Below, piece by piece: positions 1 through 17,730 of a stretch of 64,000 nucleotides of DNA (positions are counted from its first letter, which is position 1; the number at the start of each line of letters is the position of its first letter). The DNA lies in contig JAMPIQ010000002.1 of the NCBI GenBank assembly GCA_024699855.1, positions 12,090,001 to 12,154,000 of the forward strand, given 5' to 3'. This stretch comes from Aphelenchoides besseyi. Its lineage: Eukaryota; Nematoda; Chromadorea; Rhabditida; Aphelenchoididae. The notes under the pieces are model-generated. The model worked only from the letters and a program-made list of their open reading frames with translations, was not told the DNA's origin and did no database searches. Made by a program: the position numbers and the translations under genes.

Positions 1-264
1 CTGACAACCCGACGGTCTACAATCTGAGATCACTTTTTCCTGCAACTTTCCCTAAACCACTTGATAAACCTATCTTCCCTTTCGTTTCCTAATTGTTATC
101 ACTTGTCGTCTAAATTCCTCGCCGGTTATTACGATTGTCGAAACGCTCAGTTTCCATCATGACACATCCATTTCGAGCGCCCCTCTGGAATCTGTTGCGC
201 AATTTGTTTATGAACGAGCGAAATTTATGTCGCGCGTTGGTGTTTTTGAGGTCGTTTAGATGCG

Positions 265-468
265 ATGACGTCAAAAATTTCGTTTTCGAGTTACGAACGC
301 GTGGAACGAAGGGCGGACGAACATCAGCGAATTCACCGAAAACAATTGGCGGAATGTAAACTCATGCGTTTGGTGCGCTCGGCGACTTTGCCGAAGCAAT
401 TGCACGAACAGAAAGACGAGAGTGAAGTTCAATTGAAAATCATGAGCAGCACCGAATTCGATCAATAA
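265..468 (+). CDS. Possible short 67-residue ORF or terminal exon
   Basis: Unrecognised. A plausible splice acceptor (GTCGTTTAG, ending at 259) is followed six bases later by ATG at 265 and an open frame to TAA at 466-468. The product is basic and charged, rich in Glu, Arg and Gln in its middle, with no membrane segment or cysteine pattern. It could be a small trans-spliced gene, or the last exon of a gene that begins before the window. The minus strand is also open here, which weakens the case. Confidence 0.25.
   Translation: MTSKISFSSYERVERRADEHQRIHRKQLAECKLMRLVRSATLPKQLHEQKDESEVQLKIMSSTEFDQ
266..273. promoter_or_regulatory. Perfect CRE palindrome
   Basis: TGACGTCA is the full cAMP-response element bound by CREB/ATF bZIP factors. 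It lies about 1.5 kb upstream of the EGR coding start. CREs are known in vertebrate EGR promoters. It also falls inside the weak ORF at 265-468, so it may be chance. Confidence 0.25.
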
Positions 469-1772
469 TCAAAATTTATCACTTCTGTTCTCGAATAGCA
501 ATCACTTTTCTTTTTCGATTCATTCGAGACTTTCAATTCAAATCCGATTGCTTCTTTGAGGTTTCCGATCGAATTCCGGTCATTCGTGACTGTTTGATCG
601 ACAGTGATATCCCGTGGATCTTTCTATTAGTAAAAGGTCCAGTCGGAAGCAGCCCAATGTTTCGGACAACTTTCGAGTGCTGATGGTGTTTGTTTTCTTG
701 AGGGCGTTGGTCGTCTTCGGACACACTTTCAACCCTCTCTTTACGTTTGTTTCATGGAAATCAGTGCGAAGTTTGCGATCTCAGCACATTCGTTTGGCTT
801 CATAATTAGCGTCCAATGAACGGTGTATCGAAGTACAATTGTCCACCTCCACTTTTTTCTAGTCGATATGACGTAAAACCGATCACTTCGATCCTTTGTT
901 TTGACCAGATTTCGTATCAACTTACGTTGCGCGAACCGACTGTTTGACGTACGTGGTTTGTTAAAAAAGCCGTCGAGTGAAAATTCAATAGCCGAAGTCA
1001 ATAAAAACAGTTGTCATTGCGAAGACGTACGATTACCATCGTGATTTCCCTATGACCAAATATGCCCTCGACTAACGACATTCTCCAACAAGCCAAGGCA
1101 TTTTTTCTGACGTAAAACCCCCCGCAAATATCGACGACAAATTCTTTTCTTCTGCTCACCGTTCACGTTCGCGCATTCGACCCCAGGGTTTGAGGAATTG
1201 TGATTCATCGACTTCGACGAGCAGGAGCGAGAAACTGGCTGAGAAGCGATGGACATGATTGCGCGTTACACCCGGCATTCACTGATTATCACGAACTTCG
1301 CTTCGTGTACGGATCGATCAATTCGAAGCACAGTTAATTGCAATGTTTTCGGTTGCAATGTTCTCGTAGTTTATGACCAGAAACCACCACTTTATTTCTC
1401 AATCCCTTCTATTAGTTCGACTAGTGCGTGTTTCAGTCGCCTTCTAATTTAACCATCTACCGACTTTCGACCGGATGTTAACATATCGAGATATTGTTCG
1501 CAAAAAATTGCGTGACGTCCAATGACTTCTACGGGCTAAACAACCTGTTTGTAGTTATTTTAGACCACACGTTGGCAGCCAACAGCGCTGCCATCGTTTT
1601 GGTCCCAACTTCCGGAAAACTGGCGATACATCGCAACCGCAGCAAGTCGCCAATTCAGCGACGTCCATGGATCGTAACTGCGCAATCTTTCGGCGACAAC
1701 TTGACGCAATTCACTTCGTCAACAAACGACCCGTCACTATATTTCAGTATTGAAACTTCGCCCCAGCATCAC

Positions 1773-7659
<5,887 letters not shown>

Positions 7660-8795
7660 GCCGCATTTATGAGTTGCAATCAACAGAAGATGCATGATTT
7701 TAAATTGCACATATTTGAATGCCTTTCATTTCGTCTGATCTCAATTTTCTTCTAAACGTGCAATTTTGTATAAATTCGCTGCCTTCAACCTTCAGTTCTG
7801 CAAACAACTCGTTCGGCAACGCGGATATTTGCTATCGTTCAGAGCGCACGTAAGTGTATTGCAATCAATCCCCAATATTATACCTCAACTTTGGCATACT
7901 CGAACAAAATACGTGGTCGGTTTTGTTGGTGGTGTAATCTCATTGTTTTTGAAGTTTGATAGCTTTTGAAGTAGACAACGCTTCATACATATCTTTAAAC
8001 GAACGGTTATTGATATCATTTTCTACACTCGAAAGTTTTCGTTGTAAAGAGTTTATCATTTCGACAATCTCGTGTATTCAAAGACTGTTTCCGAGGTTTT
8101 CAAGTACATGACTATTAACTAATTGTTAATTTTGTAAGATCTTGGAATTTCTTTAGTATTTACTCGTATTCTTAAGCTAATCGTGCAATGATTGTATTGC
8201 TATTCTACTACCCAGTTTAACTTATTGAAACCGGTGATTGAACTGATCCCAAATTAATTAGTTGTTTTGACCTCATTGTTAAAAATTGCCCTGTGAATAA
8301 AGTTTGATTTAAATTTCAAGTGGACGCTTTACAGAACTCCACTAAACTGCTTCACAATATTCCAATGAACTCAAATACGCTTGTCATTCGGAAGGTCGTT
8401 GCGTTTAGCTAATCTGAATACGGTCTGTGTGAATATTAGCTTCTGACTAGCAATAAGTGGGTAATTGGATCTTCGGATGAAGTTGCAAAAAAGTGAGAAC
8501 AACTTCTTTCTGTGTGCTCGAATCGATGTTAAGATGCGACTTCTTTTATTGTCAGGCGCTGCGTTTGACTGATTGGTACTTTGAGGTCTATAAGATAAAC
8601 GTTGAATAAGTAGTCAACGTCCAAAAGATCATCTGATGCGAACAACGAGTCGAGTTATTTCGGTTCCAGTTGACCGACTCGATGCGAATAACTTTGCTCA
8701 CTTATCGGACTCCAAATTTACGCGCTAACATGTGAAGCGTCGGAAAATTGTGAGCGAAAGGTCTCATTTTCTAATTAAAATCCTCGATCGTAAAA
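7660..8795. other. EGR 3' UTR and spacer before SMCR8
   Basis: No coding exon recognised. The plus strand carries AATAAA at 8296-8301, a reasonable poly(A) signal for EGR, which would give a 3' UTR of roughly 650 bases. The rest, up to the SMCR8 start, is probably promoter or outron. Confidence 0.4.
8296..8301 (+). terminator. Candidate poly(A) signal for EGR
   Basis: AATAAA in the AT-rich stretch downstream of the EGR stop, followed by T-rich sequence. Position only; cleavage site not visible. Confidence 0.4.
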
Positions 8796-10590
8796 ATGCC
8801 CCAACGACTGAGAGATTTGTTGGTAATCGGGAAGCCGATAGCCGATCCATGGCATCGAATTCACTATTGTGATCGTTCGGTCTTGTTGTTCGTCGAATTT
8901 TGTCAGGTTTCAATAAGTTCAGGACATTTTCTTATCTTGTAACTCACAGGCTGAGGGGCCCAAACCGATTTGCCACATTCCGACAGATGCCGGTCCACAT
9001 CTCGACTTGGACAACGTTTCTGTTTGGCTCATGAGCGCCGAGAATTTTCACTCTTCTCGCTTAATGCTTTACAATCAGCAGATGGATTTGTACGCGTTGG
9101 TTTATCATATTACAATGCTCGACATCACTGCTCGTGGATTCCAGGTAAATGAACGTATTTTTTGTATTCTTTTTGCGTCGTCTTTAGCGTCCTCTTGCAT
9201 TAGCATTTCTGTCGTCGGAACGACCAACAATCCAACAACGATCGACGTTCAAACGTCTTTCACACGACTTGTTTCGTCCATTTCTCGCGTGTAATCGCCG
9301 TTTGTTTTGCTCCTATGCCGAACGGGTCGTCGAGTTGGCGAATGAAATTCAACGCCACAAGTTCCACACCTACTACAGTCTTCAAACAGATCTTAACTCA
9401 AGCATCGTAAGCAACAAAATCAAGCAAATCGCAAAACAAGCGGGTTTGTTTGTCAAAAACAAGAATGCGCTTTCGAAGGATCAAGACGCGACAAAGAATC
9501 AACACTTCAATTTACAGTTTATGGACGTATATCGAATAATCTCGTCGCATCCGAGTTACTGTGAATGCGGAAAAGATCCGAAAGAGTTCGAAAAGTTCTT
9601 TAAAATCATGGAGAAACCGACTTCATCGGAACTTATTCCATTATTCGAATTGGCACCATGTGTAAATTGCCGATGGAAGTAGGCCGCTAACCAATGTTTT
9701 AGGTCTCCACAACATTTCACAAAGAATTCGCCGAGTTCTACAACGAAATTCTTAAAGAGGACTTGAAATGCGGTGTTCTGTTCTCTTCTGGAGTGCCCGT
9801 GCTGAAGACCACGTCCGAAGCGAACATTCAACCGACATCCGATCACGACGAAACTGAAGAAACAACTGGCAATGTGAACACGTCGCAAATTAGCCGTGAA
9901 TTTCCGAATGAAAACTCGTTGAGTTGTTTTGGATCAGCACTCACTCAGGTTTGCAATCCAGTTCGGAGACATGCGAGCAATCGACCATTCAGTGTGTCTA
10001 TCCGTTGCTTGCTGGCGAGAAGATGGCCATTCTTGCTTCCAATCAACGTCAATGTACGGGAATCGATTTGCTGGAGAAACTGAATTCATTGCGAGTTTGT
10101 CGACGTCGCGAATCAGCGAAATGGATAACAACGTTAAATGAGTAAGCGATTCCAAAATGTTTCTAATTGAACCGCTTCTTTTAGCACTAAATACAGCAGT
10201 CAACTCGTTGGGATATCGTGCAACAAAGAAGAAGCTCAGAAATGGCAACGAGAACCCGTTCTACCCGTGTACATCGATTTGAACAATCATCGTTTGTTCT
10301 CCCAACATTACGATGGAAAACTTCTTTCGTGTCTGCGAACTGCTCGACATTTTCCTTCAGATCACGCTTTGATTCTTCATTTGGTCTCTGTGATCAGCGA
10401 GATTTGTCTAATCGCTCGTGTGGGACGTAAAGTACCATTGGAGTTGATTGGTAAAAAACTGAAACTTAACGAGCAGGATCTTATGATATTAGCAAACATC
10501 TTAAGTGAATACGATCTTGTGAAGTTTATGGACCTTCGAACCAAAATCTGCGATTCGATTAAAAAACCGCATAGAAAACAGCGATTTTGA
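8796..10590 (+). CDS. SMCR8: SMCR8-like (folliculin/DENN superfamily) protein
   Basis: In animals SMCR8 forms the C9orf72-SMCR8-WDR41 complex, a GAP for small GTPases that acts on lysosomes and autophagy. Six exons: 8796-8906, 8950-9144, 9188-9661, 9703-9948, 9993-10141, 10185-10590, giving 526 residues. The N-terminal longin part shows the block from YHITMLDITARGF to RPLALAFLS, aligning with the human longin core (LYDLEARGFVRPFCMAY). The C-terminal DENN part shows YPLLAGEKMAIL, matching the human YSLLSGRTLVVL, and later EPVLPVYIDLNNH. Human SMCR8 is over 900 residues; here the long disordered linker is nearly absent. The start at 8796 is an ATG with AAA before it. Cramped begins 253 bases downstream on the same strand. 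Confidence 0.82.
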
Positions 10591-10842
10591 TCGAGTCGTT
10601 TAAAACTTTCTAATGACAATCGTTCTTTCCAAATACAATGCATATCTTTATGTTTCTCTACAAAACCCTGTGAATAATGTGTTTTATGAAAACTTCTATT
10701 CGATGTGTGGTTTTTGCTCAACATAAACGTATCAACAACTTGCTGATTAGCTTCGCTGGTTACTGACCACTAGTTACTTTTGAGTTTTAACTCCGATTGT
10801 TCTCTTAAAATGTTGTTGTAGGTATTTGTTCTTTGCCAACTA

Positions 10843-13164
10843 ATGGGGTTGTCACGTAGAAGTATCGTTTTTGGGCGCGGCAAACGGCCACCAAACACTG
10901 AAGACAATGTCGATTGTGATGAGTTTCCGTCCATAAGTTCGGTGGGTCTTACGCCCAACAATCCAATTCGCTCGCCTTCACAATCGCCAACACATCAAAT
11001 GACAGAAGAAAGTGACGAAGAAGATACACGAGAAGCTGCAAATGAAACCCCGAATGTTGGATTGCCGGAAATCGCTACGGTCGAAAAAAAACCTACCGCA
11101 TCAAAGCGAAAAACAAGTACCTACTGGAACACTGAAGAAGTTATGGCCTTTTACGACGGAATCAAAGAGGTAAGTTTTGACTTGAACATTAGGTAATTGA
11201 ACATGAAATGTAGCATGGCAAAAACTTTGAACAAATCGTTCAAACTTTGTCTCGAAAAAAGTTCTCGAAAGACAAAGATCAAGTCAGGAACTACTACTAC
11301 AATTCCTACAAGATGTACAAAGAGAAAGCGGGAATCGAAGAACGTGTATGGACTTCTGTTCCGCATACCGCCCGAGAATTACTTGTGATTATCAACGCTT
11401 TGGAATGGAGAAAGAGAACACATACAGCAGCGGTCAATCCGATACGATTCAAAACCTTGATAATGACCGGTACAACTACTGTCAAAGTACAAGGCAAACG
11501 ATTACCAGTTTCCATACGAACTCCTAATTGTCCTGCACTACACAAATTTTTTCCCTGTAAGTTAACGAGACCGATTATGCCAAGATTATCAATGAATTTA
11601 GCAATGAAACAATCAGCAAAAGTGCCCACCACACTGCAGATTCAACTCGTTCCCTACACTTACACTGCACGACGATACGTTTTGAATTGTGAGCAAAATC
11701 CGTTGTTGAGTATCAATGTAAACACGCAATCCGGATTCCGAAGTTTGTTTCGTTTTTTGGAACAAAAATGGACGTTACCAGAGCGGAAGGTACAAAACCA
11801 GTTAACTATTAAGTACTGAATCAATTTGGTTTAGTCCTACGTGACAAGAGTTGAGTCCACAGCGCCAACAATTGTTCTTTATCCTCCTGAAGGCTTCAAA
11901 CCAACAAAAATCAGCGTTCAAATAGCAGACGATGCTCATCCGTCCATCAATAGTTTGCGCGCGGATTGCGAAAATCGACAGATCACAACAACTGCAGGGT
12001 CTTCTACGAGCTCAAACAGTAAGAAGTTTCTGAGCAATTAACTATAGTTCATTGATTCTTAGTCACCGGACAAACTCCCGTTGCTCAAGCAACAAACAAT
12101 GTTTTTGAATCGTTCGACGAGAATTTTGCCAATGGTTTGACTGTCGAAAATACATCAAATGCCTCATTTCTTCAATTATACTATATAGTAAGTTAGAGGA
12201 AGGGTTTGTATTGATGTTAAATAATTACAGTTCAACCAACAAACTCCCATTCGACTTCGATACGACGTGAGCTCGAATGTGCGCAGTACAAATGTGTTTT
12301 TGAAGTTGAGTGAGCTCATTCGAAATTCCGAAGGTCTCATGGAAATCACGAAGAATCGACGAAGAAATGGAGTTTCCGTAACAAATCAAGCACCAACAGC
12401 CGCTGAAAAGCCATCGACTTCCTCGGCTATGCCGCCCACAAAACGACGTCCCAACTTTCGTCTAGCGGGCACTGAAGCTACGGGAACATATGTGGTTGAC
12501 ACGGAAAGAGCGCAGTTTCTAGAGCAGCTAGTTGCTCTACGACAGAAGTCAACTAACCCGCAAAAGATTGGAAAAACTGGTCCTAAACAAACTGGCCCGA
12601 AACTAACTGGTCCCAAACAAACTGTTCCATCGCCCAAAAAGGTATTTTCATTGATCTCATTCGTTGACATTCGTTCAGACCAACTTCGCTCATCTTTTGC
12701 CTTCGAAAACTCAATCAAACGCTCATGTAGACTCGCAACATCAACAATCTCCTCCGAGCGAGTCGGCGCACGATTTGAGTTTCGAAGAAACTTTGGATTC
12801 GTTCGGATTTCTCGAATATCGCGCCAAAAAATCCACGAATAAGAATGGAAAAACTTTCACAAATTTGCAGAACTACGCAGCCCGAGAGGTAGTAATTGAA
12901 GAACAGAATCTGATTCGATGTTATTTTCAGAGATCTGATGACAATCGACAGTCCGACAACTACGTTGGTGTAGATGCTACAAACGACGAGCACTCCAGGA
13001 ACATTCTAAATTCACCATCAAAATCACTTCAAGAAGCCGCTTGGCATCATTTCGCAAATCAGTCCCAACAAAATAGCCTCGATATTGTTACCAATTTCTC
13101 TCAACTCGAAAAGTTCGTTACAAACGAATCATCGTCGCTTCTCGAACAAATTGAATTGCACTAA
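10843..13164 (+). CDS. CRAMP1: Cramped-like SANT-domain chromatin protein
   Basis: Cramped is a Polycomb-related nuclear protein; its human homologue CRAMP1 acts in histone H1 gene expression. Exons: 10843-11169, 11214-11789, 11835-12018, 12063-12187, 12231-12641, 12679-12888, 12931-13164. A SANT/Myb domain spans the first junction (YWNTEEVMAFYDGI, then HGKNFEQI, then VRNYYYN), the hallmark of the family. Downstream come the conserved region ending in FRFLEQKW and a short GPKQT/GPKLT repeat near 12570-12625. An in-frame 45-base stretch (11556-11600, GTAAGT...TTTAG) has perfect intron borders and may be spliced out. The start ATG follows an acceptor (TTGTAG) ending at 10820, with a serine/acid-rich N-terminus. 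AATAAA overlaps the end of the gene. Confidence 0.8.
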
Positions 13165-13165
13165 A

Positions 13166-13171
13166 AATAAA
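13166..13171 (+). terminator. Poly(A) signal for Cramped-like gene
   Basis: AATAAA begins two bases after the stop codon at 13162-13164, so the 3' UTR must be very short or run into the convergent prominin gene. Confidence 0.45.
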
Positions 13172-13207
13172 AGCATTTATGGGCGATTGTTTTGTACATG
13201 ATAGAAA

Positions 13208-16200
13208 TCAATGATATCTTTGATTAGATAAATAAGGAGGAGGATAGATGTCCTGTCCGTAGTTGTGTGTAGCGTAGGGACTAAAATAGAAATAACTGAA
13301 TGAAAGTGTTCGTGATCGAAAGCTTACGAAGGTACTGCGTATTTGCTGCGCGTGCCATTCATACCGTAGTCATCAGTCGAGAACGCAGCATCAGCGTTCG
13401 GTTCGTGTATGGTGCTGAGAAGAAGATGTAAGAACGTTGTAATCGATTTAGCAAATACTTACTATCGAGCGTACGAATAAACTTGATCGTAAAGTGGAGT
13501 GAGTGTCGTAGCAAGAATAATCAACGGTACAAATAGGATCAAACTAACAGCCGATGCCATCCACATTCCGTTCTACAGTTTTTGAATGTCGATTATAAGG
13601 AATTACAAGACTTACAAAAGCTTCGATCGCATGCGTACAAATTGCCGAATGTGAATAGTACAACGTTTTGGCAATCGGTTCACAACTGGTCACTTCATTT
13701 GTCATCTGAAACAGAATTGTACGCTGATTGATAGCAAAACAAACCGCTTTTTTGACATGATCTTCAAATGCAGTGACAGTGTCGTTCATCGAAATTATGT
13801 GAGCTTCAGTAGCGTTGTAAAAAGCAACATCTCGTATCTCCGAGTTTTGTAGTAAGTTGTTAAAAGCCAAATTGACTTTCGAAGATTCCGGCTTTTGATT
13901 GAGCATATCGACAGCGAGATTTAATTGACGCAACGCTTCGGCCAACTCAACCATTTTCGAGGACAAGACTTTGGCTTTCGGATCCAATTCACTTATTAGA
14001 GTCAGCAAATTGGCAACTGGAGAACCGGAATACGGCTTCGTACCTAATTGACCGCGAAGTCGTTGATCGATGGATTCGAGATCAAAACGTCGTGATTCAC
14101 TGACCAACTAAAAGTGATAAGCTAGAAATTAACCAAAATATAGCGATTTACTTCGTCACTTCCATTCAACTTGTTGAATCGAAATTCGGCAAACTTCTGA
14201 GTAGCTGCGACAATCTTCTCCGACACGTCTGAATTTACGTCTTGAAGCTCATCGGAGATATTCGTAACAAAATCAGATGGCAGATGCATGGCAGCAAGAA
14301 ACTGTTCGAGATCGTCAGAGAAACCGCTGCTGCTCAACTGCAACTTTTTGTCCATTCCAAAAATTGTGTAAAATGTTTTTCGCTCAATACACTGGTCGAT
14401 AATCTTTGCCAGAGTCAGATTTGCAGGCATGGGTTGACCACTTTGTTCGCCATTATTGATGCTCTTCAACATGTCGTCAAAAACGAAACGATCAACAAAC
14501 TAAAAACAATATTGGAGATCGACTGAATACCACAAACCGAGATGACGTCCGGACGATCTTGTGGATTCTCCCATGGATCACAAACCAAATTGCTCACATT
14601 CACACCGACTATTAGCATCGCACAGGTGATGATGGAAAACAGCAACATGAACGTTAAAGCCAACCATGTACCACTACAACTTCTTGATTCATTTGCCAAT
14701 ACAATCCTTAGCTTACCAGCAAAAAAACTTTCCACCAGTTGCTCGAACGCAACAATCGTCGCTGTAATATGTCGATTGATGTCCACAACACCCATAGAAC
14801 ATGCCAAAAAGGAAACAAAATGCGATAAACGAAAATGTTCCGGCAATTACCAGCGAAGCGTACCATCTAAAAATTTTGAGTTTAACGAAAAGATATTCAA
14901 CAACATACGCATATTGAATAAACGGTTGGCTTCTTTCTGCGTAGTCCTTTAGTTGATCCACGTAATAGCGAAGATCGTTGAAATTGAAGTTGTTCACATA
15001 TTTTTCCAATTCATCTTTTAAGCGCGTCATTGTATCTTCGGCTTCTTGAATACGTGCACGAGCATCTACAATTAATTGGTCAATTTCTCGAAGTTCGTTT
15101 TACACCTAACCGTCTTGTTTCGTATCCGCAGCATCTTGAATCTTCTGTTTTACACGACTAAAGAACTTCATAACCGAATGCAAATCGCGTTTGAAGTTCA
15201 AGTTTGCTGTTTCATTCACGAGATTTGTGAAATTTGACGGAATCTCAATCTGAAATCCAATCAGTTTCATGAAGTCACTGGTAACATCATTACTTTCTCC
15301 ACAATCGGTGCTTTGGTTTCCAAAGTCGAAATAGCACGTGTTGCAATCGAACAAGCGGATACGAATTCCGGTTGACAGGAGTTGAGAATCTGTTCGTATT
15401 CGGTTTTCATTCGCCCGTAACTGTTCGATAGTTGAGAATGGAGTGATTGAATTTCGGAAATCAATGCGTTCACCCGTGGAATATCTTCGTCCCGTAGTTT
15501 TATGGCCCCTGAAAATTGAGAACACATTTCGGTTATCAAATCCCTTACTTACGTGTTTCTTGATTAATAAGTTCGTCAAAAACGTCGGCAGCAATCGCGC
15601 GTTTAAAACGCTTAACAATGTCTTCACCGGTTTGATTGAACACGCGAAACAAGTCTTCCGTATAGTCGTGAAAGTCGTCAGTTAGCAAACGTTCAACTTG
15701 CTACAATACGATTAAGAACTTCAATGGGTCGTTATTTTGTTTACCTTCTTAGTGTTACTCTTGTAAATTGCCAAGTCACCGACACACGTGCTCAAACGAT
15801 CGGGCAGTTGTTCGACACCGTGGGTTGCGTATTGCGAACACATGAGCAAAGCCACGGCGGAGAAACTGAACATGCGAAACGTTCGAGTGGTACCGAAAAT
15901 TAACTTACATGCTGATTATCACTAATATGCAGAATACTGTGTTTAATGAGACCCGTTTACAATCGTCAAATCGGCGATTTGTTGGCTGAACTTTTCGTGA
16001 ACTTCGGCAACAACAAAGACAACATCGATACAAAAGGTAGATTACGGTAAACAATGCCGAGCCGAGAACTAGCATAACACAAACACCAATCCACCATTTT
16101 TCGTGTTCGATCCACTGAAAGTATTGAATAAGACGATGTGAGTATATACGTAGGTATAATTCCTTCTAATTTCTCCTCCAAAAACTCACTTTTCCCGTTC

Positions 16201-16543
16201 TTTCCGTGACCGACTTTTGAAGTATCTCGGGAGAAAGGGAATCGCTCGGAAGAAGTTGTTCTGTAAAAATTAAACTCATTACAAAAACGCTCTTTAGATG
16301 ACCTCACGGTCAACAATTGAACTCACCATGTTGAAAGGGATTGGAAAGCCAGCGAATAAAATGCTTATTAAAGTTGTAGAGAAAACCCATAGCTTCGTCG
16401 TTGAGTATGTTGCTTCGAAAGTCATCGCAATGATATTCCTTTTCGTAGACACTTGATAACTGACTGTTGGCAAAACTATGACACAAAACAATGGAGAATA
16501 CAAAGAAGACAATAAATAGGAAGTGTTGAGGTGAGTAAAACAT
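13208..16543 (-). CDS. PROM1: Prominin (CD133-family pentaspan membrane protein)
   Basis: Prominins sit in plasma-membrane protrusions and bind cholesterol. Exons from the 5' end: 16543-16327, 16260-16190, ~16116-15909, 15865-15745, 15700-15553, 15508-15294, 15249-15156 (or to ~15112), 15086-14909, 14866-14717, 14679-14538, 14499-14152, 14107-13616, 13572-13463, 13414-13328, 13280-13208; about 884 residues, the family's usual size. It shows an N-terminal signal peptide, then a first span followed by a cysteine-rich cytosolic loop (YRCCLCCCR), a large extracellular loop, a second pair of spans with YYSDDCCVRATGG and VSNLVCDPWENP (human: LICEPY), a second loop, a final span (SLILFVPLIILAT) and a tyrosine-rich tail. 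The frame between 15086 and 15156 contains two stops unless an unusual intron is used (see findings). A 39-base in-frame GTTTG...TTCAG near 13703-13741 may also be an intron. Confidence 0.85.
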
Positions 16544-17730
16544 TGTGGCTAAGTTGACTATGTGCTCCAGAAAACAAGTTGAGTCGTTACGTGACCATTA
16601 GGCATAAACACTTGCACACAAAAATATGTTCGTTGGTACTCTTGCAGTACTGAAAACAAGTCAAAATATTACACGTCAATGTCCAGTATTCATAACACGA
16701 CTTCTCTAATGAGCAATTATATGAATAACAAGCGTGTCAGTTTTTGCGTTTGAAGAAAGTGCTCGCGTGTTCACAGTTCACGAGGACTATCATTGAGGTC
16801 GTAAACAAACAACAGAACTTTACTGGCGTTCGATTAGATCGACCACGCAAAATGTGTTGATTTGGATAGATTTTTGCAAACTATAACATTTCACAAAAGA
16901 GGTCCTTGACGCTGCCGCGTGAAAGAAACGACTACGAAGGCACAGAGCGAGTAATTACTACGACGTCATAACTCGGCATGTCATAGAACACTTGAAAGTT
17001 CGCGGAAGTTGCTCGTGCTCACTGTCTCTTTTCAATGTGAAACAACGTGCTGAGCAGTCAAAAAATCGTGGCAATAATTGAAAATACACGCGAATTACAA
17101 TCAGACCATTCGAGACCGCGTATCAAAAAAGAATCAAGATTGCAGCCAGAAAGACGACGACTACAAGACACTGATTGAAAACCCGTTGTAATCACTTGCG
17201 CGCTATAAATCTCAGTAAACAATGAATTCTAACGACGCGACTCACATGTTTTGCGTCTTGACCGCCGGACCTTAAAACCAATAAGAAGCCCAACTCATGC
17301 GTTTTGTTGGCCAGCAGCTAGCCACTGCTTTGTACGCACCTTCAAACTAAACAACCCGTGTTGGTTGCGCGTTCAAATTTCGGCGCCCGACTTCGGCTAA
17401 TCGTTCGTCATACTGCGCGCATTGCTCGAGAGGTTCGAAATTACCTTTGAGAAAGTCGGTGCTCGTTAATCCAAAACCAGCGGTTGAATTAACAAAACAC
17501 TGCATACAAAACATGACTGACAGGTCCGAGAAGTTGTATCATAACATATACGAGACATAACGGCAACTCACTCACTAATGAAAAGTCTCTTTAAAACTGC
17601 GGATAGTCGGCTTTTCAACCTTAAGAGATTATACAAACTCGCTCGCTCAAAGACTAAAAATTACCGTCGCTACTCAGCCACGACTCGAAAGACTCTTCGT
17701 TTTCTGCAAAAGGTCGTCAGCTAAAGAAAA
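16544..17730. other. Divergent promoter region
   Basis: No coding exon recognised between the prominin start and the small plus-strand gene at 17731. The stretch holds short CG-containing blocks (around 17340-17440) and a CGACGTCA CRE-like site near 16970. Both flanking genes are transcribed outward, so it should contain two promoters. Confidence 0.35.

Larger units (their letters stand above)
1..1772. other. Upstream region of the EGR gene
   Basis: No gene can be firmly placed here. A short open stretch at 265-468 is listed separately. A perfect CRE palindrome (TGACGTCA) lies at 266-273. Open reading on the plus strand from about 1494 runs into the first confident EGR exon, but it has no ATG until 1773, and a good acceptor (ATTTCAG) ends at 1747, so the part before 1748 is probably 5' leader or promoter. 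Confidence 0.4.

Noticed and set aside
17391..17480. tRNA-like T-loop (GGTTCGAAA)
   Set aside because: No matching acceptor stem, anticodon stem or D-loop nearby; the same holds for the similar motif near 49892.
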